A program made the position numbers and the translations under genes. Under the pieces are notes generated by a model, which worked only from the letters and a program-made list of their open reading frames with translations, searched no databases and was not told where the DNA came from. From Bacillota bacterium (GTDB taxonomy: Bacteria > Bacillota > Clostridia > Acetivibrionales > DTU013): DNA of 30,731 nucleotides. The DNA lies in assembly GCA_023433505.1 (NCBI GenBank), contig JAEZCO010000055.1:1-30731 (forward strand), read 5' to 3'. This document shows positions 1 to 6,569 of this stretch, piece after piece; the stretch's first letter is position 1, and each line of letters opens with the position of its first letter.

Positions 1-125
1 ATATATATCACCTTTTGTCATTTCTGTATTATGTTGTATAATTCGACATCCAGAGTCAAAATTCCTGCTTCAAACTCACTATATTCAAGGTTTTCAAGGA
101 ACATTTATCAGGTGAAACTAATTAA

Positions 126-180
126 CAAAAAACGCAGGCGATAGCAGTAAATATGGCATGGATATGTCATATTTACTGCT
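126..180 (-). terminator. Probable intrinsic terminator of the PadR/HAAS operon
   Basis: A perfect 13-bp inverted repeat (143-155 with 168-180, arm AGCAGTAAATATG) lies 10 bp beyond the HAAS gene stop. On the minus strand a run of six T follows after about 10 further bases (complement of 127-132). The gap between stem and T-run is longer than ideal, so termination is likely but may be inefficient. The rest of 1-125 shows no gene. Confidence 0.55.
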
Positions 181-190
181 GCTCTTGCTG

Positions 191-1189
191 TTAAGCAACT
201 TTCCTCCTGACCCTTCGCAGCTTTCTGGCAGTTGCCGCGATGTCCCATGTACAGAAAAACACAATAACTATGGCCAGACCCCTTACCGCATAGCCTGAAA
301 TCTCTGCGATCCGGTTGCCCGAGGTCTCCGTCAGATTTGCTACCAGATCAATAAAACCTCCGTTTAAAATATTGCTGTTGGTGAGCATCGCAGCAAATGC
401 TATTGCCATTGAGACGTTTAGAATCAGATTGGCTGTCCAAAGCGGAACAGTCCACCTGCCTATAAAAAGTTTCGCCGCCTCCTTCAGCAGGGACAGGCCA
501 AACAAAGCAAACAGCACCGGGAGATAGGCGTTAAGGATGTTACTATTGAACAAAGGGGTGAAACGGTAACCGCCGGCATCTTTCATATGGGCGCCGATTA
601 ACGAATCCGCAAAAATGAAAGCACCCAGCATTAATGCATAATAAACCATCCCAAAAATGGCATCGCCTATGGGGATCAGGCGTTTAGCCTCAACAGGCGG
701 CAAATCCGACGGTTTCCACGGCTTTTCAACCAGGCGTTCGACCGGTCCGGTCCCCACACGCTCCAGTATGATAAATACCAGTGTAACCCAGAAAACCACG
801 CCCGCAGCCACTGAGATAAGTGTCTCTATATATTCCCTGACAGTGGTCCCAATGCTTTCAAAGGGTTGAAAGGTAATTACCGCCGTCCCTATCAGCGCCG
901 CCAACGGCAATACGATTGACATGACCAATTTCAACGTTGAGAGATATTTCCCGTATAATTCGGGACCGATAAGATACCTCTTTCTGTCCTGGTATTTTTC
1001 TGCCAGCTGCGAAGGCTCTCCAAGCTCTGCCAACACTTCTTCCACTTGCTGTGCCGTAGGCACGGAGCCATTGGTTTTTTCCATGAGCATGTCTTCTATC
1101 AAGCCCCGTAATTCCTTCTCAATGTCAGCCTGCTGTTTAAGCGGTAAATATGTTGAAACCGCGTAGATATAGCGATCAATTAATTCCAT
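191..1189 (-). CDS. HAAS-domain (DUF1700-like) integral membrane protein, PadR partner
   Basis: The protein has 332 residues. Residues 1-70 form a charged helical domain (start MELIDRYIYAVSTYLP, then a leucine-rich helical stretch containing EEVLAELGEP) of the HAAS/permease-prefix type. About six hydrophobic segments follow between residues 85 and 325, so this is a cytoplasmic-membrane protein. HAAS proteins are commonly encoded next to PadR regulators and are thought to act in membrane-stress signalling or as accessory membrane factors; no enzymatic residues are visible. The ATG at 1189 is preferred because AAGGAG sits 8 bases upstream. The in-frame GTG at 1198 would leave no spacing to that site. 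The ribosome binding site lies inside the end of the PadR gene, so the two are translationally coupled. Family assignment is fairly safe; molecular function is unknown. Confidence 0.8.
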   Translation of the reverse strand: MELIDRYIYAVSTYLPLKQQADIEKELRGLIEDMLMEKTNGSVPTAQQVEEVLAELGEPSQLAEKYQDRKRYLIGPELYGKYLSTLKLVMSIVLPLAALIGTAVITFQPFESIGTTVREYIETLISVAAGVVFWVTLVFIILERVGTGPVERLVEKPWKPSDLPPVEAKRLIPIGDAIFGMVYYALMLGAFIFADSLIGAHMKDAGGYRFTPLFNSNILNAYLPVLFALFGLSLLKEAAKLFIGRWTVPLWTANLILNVSMAIAFAAMLTNSNILNGGFIDLVANLTETSGNRIAEISGYAVRGLAIVIVFFCTWDIAATARKLRRVRRKVA

Positions 1190-1194
1190 TAAAA

Positions 1195-1533
1195 TCACTC
1201 CTTATCGATTAATTTTCCAAGGCCGTCCACCATGCTTCTCCATTCATCACACAACCTTTTATATACATCATGGCCAAAAGCACTCAATACATAGTATTTT
1301 CTAGGCCTGGCCTCATCCGTGTCCCATTTGCTTTCCAGCAAGCCCTGTGTCTCCAGTCTTCTAAGCAGCGGATAAAGGGTGTTTGCTTCTACTGTTACGC
1401 CTTTCTCCTCAAGAGACTGGACCAGTGAATAGCCGTACTTTGAATCGCTTAACTGGCTGAGGACGCTTAATACGATTGTCCCGCGCCTCAATTCCAGAAT
1501 TAGATTCCCCAGTACATCTTCCTTATTACCCAT
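1195..1533 (-). CDS. PadR family transcriptional regulator
   Basis: The protein has 112 residues, the usual length of the short PadR subfamily. It carries the winged-helix signature: helices around LSVLSQLSDSKYGYSLVQSL, recognition region NTLYPLLRRLETQGLLES, a wing with RPRKYYVLSAFG, and a short C-terminal dimerisation helix. PadR proteins are dimeric repressors that often respond to phenolic compounds, drugs or envelope stress. GGAGGT lies 6 bases before the ATG. The gene is first in a two-gene operon with the HAAS membrane protein and is divergent from xrtK. A near-palindrome inside its own promoter suggests autoregulation, and the 172-bp divergent region could let it control xrtK too, although that is inference. 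Confidence 0.92.
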   Translation of the reverse strand: MGNKEDVLGNLILELRRGTIVLSVLSQLSDSKYGYSLVQSLEEKGVTVEANTLYPLLRRLETQGLLESKWDTDEARPRKYYVLSAFGHDVYKRLCDEWRSMVDGLGKLIDKE

Positions 1534-1553
1534 TACACCACCTCCATGCTTTC

Positions 1554-1583
1554 ATTATACTGTATGTCACACACTATTGTCAA
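1554..1583 (-). promoter_or_regulatory. Sigma-A type promoter of the PadR operon
   Basis: On the minus strand TTGACA (1578-1583) and TATAAT (1554-1559) are both perfect consensus hexamers with an 18-bp spacer. The promoter lies about 20 bp upstream of the PadR start codon, so the leader is very short. Confidence 0.8.
1561..1573 (-). promoter_or_regulatory. Candidate PadR operator within the promoter spacer
   Basis: TGTATGTCACACA is a 13-bp near-palindrome (5 of 6 symmetric pairs match) placed between the -35 and -10 hexamers of the PadR promoter. Known PadR operators are short dyads with ATGT/ACAT-like half sites. A protein bound here would block RNA polymerase, fitting autorepression. This is inference from position and symmetry. 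Confidence 0.4.
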
Positions 1584-1705
1584 TATTACATTATTATTTA
1601 ATCTAAATTATTTTAATTATTAAAACCATATACACATTGGAACTTATTTCTATAGCATAAGTCTAAAAGATTGATCTACTATGGACATAAGAGGTGTGGC
1701 AATCC

Positions 1706-2299
1706 ATGTTCCATTTTTCAGCCGGAAAAATTAGAGATATGCTCAAAAACAAATATGGTTTTGCAAATCTGCTTTTTTATGCAGCCGCACTTGCTCTTGC
1801 AGGAATCGTAAAATTATATTACAGGCAGGAAGAGGGCTTTCCCGGTCATCCGCTGCTGATGCTTTTTTTGAAACCGCTGTCAAGGATCACCGGCTTGTTT
1901 TTTGGTATCCCTTTTGAATTCGATGCCGCAAAGGGTTTTTATAACAGTGACCTCCATGTTGTCATCGGCTCCAGTTGTGCCGGCATTAACTTTTTTGTCA
2001 TCGTATTGTGTATGCTTGTTTTTACCTTCATCAAGCGATTCAGGCCTTTGCTGCTGAAAACTGCCGCATTTGCAGCTTTTATTGCCTTATCGTACGCTGC
2101 TTCACTATTGGCAAATGCCTCAAGGATCATTGCAAGTATCACAATCCTTGAAATGCGTATTCTCCCTGTTGGGACCAACATGGAACTGGTGCACCAGTTC
2201 ACCGGAATATTATTTTATCTGTTCTACCTGATCTGTGGTTTTTATCTGGCGAAAATAATACTGTCGAAAGCGGGGTCAATCTATGAAGCTTCTGCATAA
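1706..2299 (+). CDS. xrtK: Exosortase K (XrtK), membrane transpeptidase-like sorting enzyme
   Basis: The protein has 197 residues and is mostly transmembrane. The exosortase/archaeosortase catalytic triad is visible: Cys91 in GSSCAGINFF, Arg140 in LANASRI and His163 in LVHQFTGI, each in a membrane-embedded context typical of the family. These enzymes cleave C-terminal sorting signals and probably transfer the substrate to a cell-envelope anchor. The assignment to the K type rests on the overlapping downstream gene, whose protein ends in an MSEP-CTERM signal, the reported partner of XrtK. The ATG at 1706 is preferred, with AGAGGTG 9 bases upstream. The in-frame GTG at 1694 overlaps that site. 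The 3' end overlaps the substrate gene by 17 bases, so the two are co-translated. Confidence 0.87.
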   Translation: MFHFSAGKIRDMLKNKYGFANLLFYAAALALAGIVKLYYRQEEGFPGHPLLMLFLKPLSRITGLFFGIPFEFDAAKGFYNSDLHVVIGSSCAGINFFVIVLCMLVFTFIKRFRPLLLKTAAFAAFIALSYAASLLANASRIIASITILEMRILPVGTNMELVHQFTGILFYLFYLICGFYLAKIILSKAGSIYEASA

Positions 2300-5165
2300 A
2301 CCCTATTGGCTGTTCCTCTGTGTCACACTCCCCCAAGGAATAGTTTTCCTCCTATTTTACAAAATATATGGAACTATAGGCTCCCAATTAAAACCGGAAA
2401 ATACAAGGGCATGGGTACTCTTTGGCGCTGCGCTGGGAATTCTGTGTCTTGGAGCAACATGCTACGGCGCCTATGCTCTGATAAAAAAGAAAGCTTTGAA
2501 TTCCTTAGCCGGCTTCCCGCTGCTTGCCGCCTATATTGCATTCCTTTATCTGTTCCTGTGGCAGTCCGGTACGGTAATTCCATGGAATATTCCCGACTGG
2601 ATGCTCTTCGGCATACAGCCCGAAATCTATATGCTGACATTCCTCATGCCCGTGCTTTCATACGGGTTGATTCTGCTGGTATCACGCTATATGCCTAAAA
2701 AGGAGGGATATTCGGCGTGGAAAGATCTGGCGGGTACGATTGCCATTCCCATCGGCTGGTATGTTACCTTTATGCTATTGATACCGCTTATAAGGCAGCT
2801 TATAAAAACGGATGTCAGGACGGGGTTTTTAACACACGCAGGAGCTATTCTATTCGTAACCAGCTCTGTTTTGTTTCTATTTTTCCTGATACGGCTGGTT
2901 TGCATGCTTTTGATCAATAAGCCCAAAATATGGCATATCCTGAGAATTCCTATCATAACGGTACTGCCTATATTGGGCCTTCTTACAAACAACAACGGCT
3001 TTAGAGGCCTGACTTCCGGATTCGGCTTCGGTGATTTTTCCCATCCTGCTTTTTACATACTTGCACTTTTAACAGCAGGACTTTTACTATTACCACCGAT
3101 GAAAAACAAAATTGCGCGTCTTTCCGTCTTCTTTGGGAAGTCCCTTACATTCACCTATACCTGCTATTTTTTCATTGTCTTTCTGCCTTACCTGCCCCTC
3201 TCCATCGCGGCTGTCATTGCCGTGGGCCTCGGCTTCCTGATGCTGACGCCGCTGATACTCATGTTTGTTCACGTACGCTCACTCTGGGAGGATGTTTCCG
3301 TCTTAAGGCAATCCTTTAAAAAATATCAGCTGGTTTTGGTATTTATCCTTGGCATCGCAATACTTCCGGCTTCTGTCGCAGTCTCTTTCAATAAAGACAG
3401 GATCAGCCTGAACAGCGCGCTCAACTATGTATATGAGCCGGATTACAGCACATCCTCGGCAGCAGCGGTAAATCCGGAGGCCTTGAAACGGACTCTTAAA
3501 AACACCAAGTCCAACAAAGAGGGCAACGGCAGATTAGGGCGCATCCTGCCCAGCGGCGGGACGCCTTATCTGACCTCCTTTTACCGGTGGATGGTCCTGG
3601 ACAATCTCACCCTTACGGACAGAAAGATCAGCGAACTGGAAAGCATCTTTTTCGGCAGCACCGACGTGAAGCCAGGAAACAGCACCGCTCCCGGCGAAAA
3701 TATCTCCGGGGAGGAAAATGCCTCCGGGGCTGCCGTCAATATAAAAACGATCAAAACGAAAACCGTCGTTTCCGATGACGGGAAAACAAGCAAAAGCTGG
3801 ATCAATTTTGAGATGGTAAACTCCCAATCCTCTCAGCAGGAGTATGTAACAAGCTTCGTCCTGCCGGCGGGAAGCTGGATTGGCAATTACTATCTGGATG
3901 TGGAAGGAGTACGAAAATACGGAATCCTGGCGGATAAGCGCGCGGCGGTCTGGGTCTATAATCAGATCACTTCCTGGCGGCGGGACCCGGGTATCCTTTA
4001 TTATCTGAAAAATGGCAGCGTTGCATTCAGGGTTTTCCCCTTCCAGCCCAATGAGGTCAGGAAGACTGGCATCGAAGTGATTCATCAGGGAGATGTATCC
4101 CTCTTCATCGACGGAAATGAGATCGTGCTTCACGGGCGGAACAACCCGGCCGGCAGCAGCTCGGCCATAATGAGCTCCGACGGAAAATCCGCATTTGTAT
4201 CTGCAGAGGCCAAAGGCCTGCTGCCGAAAGTAACCCGGAAGCCTCACTATTACTTCCTTTTAGATTTTTCCGGACGCGAAGCAGGGGGGACTGCCGATTT
4301 GATTGAAAAGACGGCGGCATTCATAAAACAGCAAGGGATCCAGGCGGAAGAGGCAACCGTCTCAGCCGTAAACGATGAAGTCCGGCAGATTGCCGCAACT
4401 CCCGGCTGGGAAGATGAAATCGGCAAATATTCCGCCCATGGCGGCTTTTTCCTGGATAGAGCCGTCAGAAAAGCATTGTTGTCCAACGAAAGGTCGGGAC
4501 GCCAGGAACGCGCCGTCATCGTAGCGGTTTCACATACTGTGGATAAGACTTTGATGCTGGACGATTTTGACGGCTTTAAGAAAGCTTTTCCGGAGGATGC
4601 GGCATATCTTGAACTGCAAAAGGACGGGATGCTGTATGAATGTCCCATAATGAACGGCAATTCCAGCGCTTCGGCAGCAGCTATCGGCGCGATTCCGCAA
4701 AAAGCGGTGCTTGCATGGCCTGATGACAGGAATCCCAGGGCCTATCTTTCGGATAACGGGCAAGGCTCCCTGGTATTGCTGGATCCTGAACAGAATTTTG
4801 ATCCTCCTGCCATCGAAAGCGCCACATGGGATAACGGCCTGATTCTGGCCGCCATGAATCTGTCCCTGGATTTGAATCCGGCAGAGCATTACCGGAAATC
4901 GATGTCAATTTTAAAGAGCAGCTTCAAATCCGGCATCATGACGCCGCAAACGTCCTATATCGTTGTGGAAAACGAAGCTCAGGAAAAAGCTCTTCTGGAA
5001 AAACAGCGCCAGCTCCTTGCTTCGCAAAAAAATTTGGATGCAGGCAACGACGAGGCCCGTATGTCCGAGCCATCCATTATTTATATCCTGCTGGCAGCAG
5101 CTGTGGTTTATTTGCTAAAAATGAGGAGGCAGAGACGTAAACCGAAAGCTTCACCCTCCGTCTAG
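2283..5165 (+). CDS. MSEP-CTERM sorting-signal protein with VIT-like domain
   Basis: The protein has 960 residues. Residues 1-375 contain about ten or eleven hydrophobic helices. Residues 400-900 are a soluble region. Within it, about 520-600 resembles a VIT domain (LPAGSWIGNYYLDVEG, AAVWVYNQITSWRRDPGILY, then FRVFPFQPNEVRKTGIEV), and about 655 onward starts like a von Willebrand A fold (YYFLLDFSG), though a full MIDAS set is not obvious. The C terminus is a textbook sorting signal: MSEP at 927-930, one hydrophobic helix to about 946, then the basic tail KMRRQRRK. Proteins of this type are reported as the sole apparent target of exosortase K, encoded immediately upstream with a 17-base overlap. 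Cleavage near MSEP would change anchoring of the C-terminal part only, since the N-terminal half stays in the membrane. Biological role is unknown. Confidence 0.9.
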   Translation: MKLLHKPYWLFLCVTLPQGIVFLLFYKIYGTIGSQLKPENTRAWVLFGAALGILCLGATCYGAYALIKKKALNSLAGFPLLAAYIAFLYLFLWQSGTVIPWNIPDWMLFGIQPEIYMLTFLMPVLSYGLILLVSRYMPKKEGYSAWKDLAGTIAIPIGWYVTFMLLIPLIRQLIKTDVRTGFLTHAGAILFVTSSVLFLFFLIRLVCMLLINKPKIWHILRIPIITVLPILGLLTNNNGFRGLTSGFGFGDFSHPAFYILALLTAGLLLLPPMKNKIARLSVFFGKSLTFTYTCYFFIVFLPYLPLSIAAVIAVGLGFLMLTPLILMFVHVRSLWEDVSVLRQSFKKYQLVLVFILGIAILPASVAVSFNKDRISLNSALNYVYEPDYSTSSAAAVNPEALKRTLKNTKSNKEGNGRLGRILPSGGTPYLTSFYRWMVLDNLTLTDRKISELESIFFGSTDVKPGNSTAPGENISGEENASGAAVNIKTIKTKTVVSDDGKTSKSWINFEMVNSQSSQQEYVTSFVLPAGSWIGNYYLDVEGVRKYGILADKRAAVWVYNQITSWRRDPGILYYLKNGSVAFRVFPFQPNEVRKTGIEVIHQGDVSLFIDGNEIVLHGRNNPAGSSSAIMSSDGKSAFVSAEAKGLLPKVTRKPHYYFLLDFSGREAGGTADLIEKTAAFIKQQGIQAEEATVSAVNDEVRQIAATPGWEDEIGKYSAHGGFFLDRAVRKALLSNERSGRQERAVIVAVSHTVDKTLMLDDFDGFKKAFPEDAAYLELQKDGMLYECPIMNGNSSASAAAIGAIPQKAVLAWPDDRNPRAYLSDNGQGSLVLLDPEQNFDPPAIESATWDNGLILAAMNLSLDLNPAEHYRKSMSILKSSFKSGIMTPQTSYIVVENEAQEKALLEKQRQLLASQKNLDAGNDEARMSEPSIIYILLAAAVVYLLKMRRQRRKPKASPSV

Positions 5166-5185
5166 CCGATTTCATCGCAAAGAGC

Positions 5186-5213
5186 TTGATTAGGCCACCC
5201 TGTATGATATACT
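5186..5213 (+). promoter_or_regulatory. Probable glpP promoter
   Basis: TTGATT (5186-5191) and TATACT (5208-5213) are separated by 16 bp, giving a leader of about 57 bases before the glpP start. It sits just after the MSEP-CTERM stop codon. The short palindrome at 5215-5250 falls at the start of the predicted transcript. Confidence 0.5.
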
Positions 5214-5214
5214 A

Positions 5215-5250
5215 AGTACTGGTGCAAATAGTATTTGCCGTACTCCTAAA
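5215..5250. repeat. Short palindrome, minimal copy of the TTTAGGAGTAC repeat family
   Basis: Arms AGTACT..GCAAATA (5215-5230) and TATTTGCCGTACT (5232-5244) form an inverted repeat with almost no loop, followed by CCTAAA. Read on the minus strand it begins TTTAGGAGTACGGCAAATA, closely matching the left ends of the longer elements at 7691 and 26731. The centre present in those copies is missing, as if deleted. It lies in the predicted 5' leader of glpP. Confidence 0.55.
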
Positions 5251-5276
5251 AGGTAAAGCCGTGGAGGGTTTGAATT

Positions 5277-5846
5277 GTGAAGCACAGCGAGATTATTGAG
5301 AGAATTGAAGAAAACCCCGTCATAGCCGCAGTAAGAAACGAAGGTGATCTTGACGGGGCAATCGCATCACAGGTGACCACCATCTTTCTTTTGCATGCGG
5401 ATATCTTCAATCTGAACCAAATGGTTGAAAAAGTCAAGGCCGCAGGGAAAACCGTCCTGATACACATCGATTTTCTGGAGGGTCTGGGCAGGGATAACAA
5501 GGCCATCGATTATATTTGTGAAATTGTCAAGCCGCATGGCATCATCAGCACCAAAAGCAGCAATATCAAATATGCTCTGGAAAAAGGGATTTTTACGATC
5601 CAGAGGTTCTTTTTAATCGACAGCCAATCTTATGACAACTCCATAAAAACCATCCAGTCCATCAAACCGGATATGATCGAGATCATGCCCGGAGTCATGC
5701 CCATGGTGATAAAAAGCATACTGGGCCGGCTGTCCGTCCCCTTGATCGCAGGCGGGCTCATTGAGACAAAGGAAGATATTCTGGGTATCTTGAATGCGGG
5801 AGCGCTGGGCGCATCCACCGGAAAAAAACAATTGTGGAGCATTTAA
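5277..5846 (+). CDS. glpP: Glycerol-3-phosphate responsive antiterminator GlpP
   Basis: The protein has 189 residues, the normal length for GlpP. It shows the family pattern along its whole length: ENPVIAAVRN near the N terminus, TIFLLHADIFNL, VLIHIDFLEGLGRD, GIISTKSSNIKYA, TIQRFFLIDSQSYDNS, IEIMPGVMP, and VPLIAGGLIETKEDI with GALGASTG at the end. In Bacillus subtilis GlpP binds glycerol-3-phosphate and acts on a leader terminator to allow expression of glycerol genes. Start is GTG at 5277 with GGAGGG 8 bases upstream. The gene is monocistronic. The operon it should control (10194-15027) lies on the opposite strand some 5 kb away, separated by an unrelated two-component locus. Its stop codon lies inside the stem of its own terminator. 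Confidence 0.93.
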   Translation: MKHSEIIERIEENPVIAAVRNEGDLDGAIASQVTTIFLLHADIFNLNQMVEKVKAAGKTVLIHIDFLEGLGRDNKAIDYICEIVKPHGIISTKSSNIKYALEKGIFTIQRFFLIDSQSYDNSIKTIQSIKPDMIEIMPGVMPMVIKSILGRLSVPLIAGGLIETKEDILGILNAGALGASTGKKQLWSI

Positions 5847-5882
5847 GCAATCCTTAAATGCTCCACAATATCACGTTTTTTT
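5821..5882. terminator. Bidirectional intrinsic terminator between glpP and a lipoprotein gene
   Basis: A perfect 17-bp stem (5831-5847 with 5853-5869, arm ATTGTGGAGCATTTAAG) encloses a 5-base loop. On the plus strand it is followed by ATCACG and seven T (5876-5882). On the minus strand it is followed by TG and seven T (complement of 5822-5828). It therefore serves both the glpP transcript and the convergent two-component/lipoprotein transcript. The glpP stop codon (5844-5846) is within the left arm. Confidence 0.9.
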
Positions 5883-5913
5883 GCAAATCAAAGCTTTATC
5901 GCTCCCACGGCAA

Positions 5914-6546
5914 TTAAAAATCCTTTTCCAGCAGGTATACCGCAAAGGTTTCACCGGAGCCTGTATCATAATTGATTGACAGAAACAGATCTTCATATTT
6001 GAAATGTGCATCTCCATTCGCGTCGCTCACCGGTTTGCCAAAGGCTTCCTTGAATTTGTCCAGCTTATCGCCGATTTTGGCGCCCTTAAAATCAATGTCC
6101 TTCCTCTGGGTAAATACCTGGCTGACAGTCCTAATGTCCTTGCCTTCAAACCAGACCCGGATGTCTGCCTTTTTAAATTCCAGACCCCCTTCATCGGTAG
6201 AATCCGGTGTTTCGTCCAGGGCTTTGATAAGCTCATCCTTGCTTAGTCCCAGCAGATTTATATATTTCTCCATGCTTTTATCGGGGTCGGCCTCTGAGCC
6301 ATTACTGGTATTCCCGCTTTCAACGGCTGTTTCCTTTGAAGTATTCTGTGCTGTGCTTTCCGTGGCTCCAAGGGCGGTCGTTTCTATGGAAGCCGCCGGA
6401 TCGGTTCCTTTTGTGCTTTCAGTATTCCCTGTCACCGGTCCGGCGGAGCTGCAGCCGGTTAACCCTACCATGCTTATTGTAAAAACAAGTACGATCATTC
6501 CTGTTAGTGTTTTCTTAACTTTTTTTGATAATTCATTTGTCCTCAT
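5914..6546 (-). CDS. Small secreted lipoprotein of unknown function
   Basis: The protein has 210 residues. It has a lipoprotein signal peptide: basic KKVKK, a hydrophobic stretch, and lipobox LTGC with the acylated Cys at 32. A low-complexity Ser/Thr/Glu/Ala linker runs to about residue 80. The C-terminal domain contains GAKIGDKLDKFKEAFGKP and ends FAVYLLEKDF, somewhat like small secreted domains of the YjgB/DUF4309 kind, but I cannot assign it. The ATG at 6546 is chosen because AAAGGA lies 9 bases upstream; longer in-frame starts run back into the preceding gene. It is last in the operon after the response regulator, kinase and beta-propeller lipoprotein, and may be an output or sensory accessory of that system. 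Confidence 0.8.
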   Translation of the reverse strand: MRTNELSKKVKKTLTGMIVLVFTISMVGLTGCSSAGPVTGNTESTKGTDPAASIETTALGATESTAQNTSKETAVESGNTSNGSEADPDKSMEKYINLLGLSKDELIKALDETPDSTDEGGLEFKKADIRVWFEGKDIRTVSQVFTQRKDIDFKGAKIGDKLDKFKEAFGKPVSDANGDAHFKYEDLFLSINYDTGSGETFAVYLLEKDF

Positions 6547-6569
6547 TATCATCATTCCTTTCGCGCTTT

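Noticed and set aside
3534..4247. Long minus-strand open frame of 237 codons opposite the MSEP-CTERM gene.
   Set aside because: It is a shadow of the real plus-strand gene, lacks a ribosome binding site and shows no protein-like pattern.
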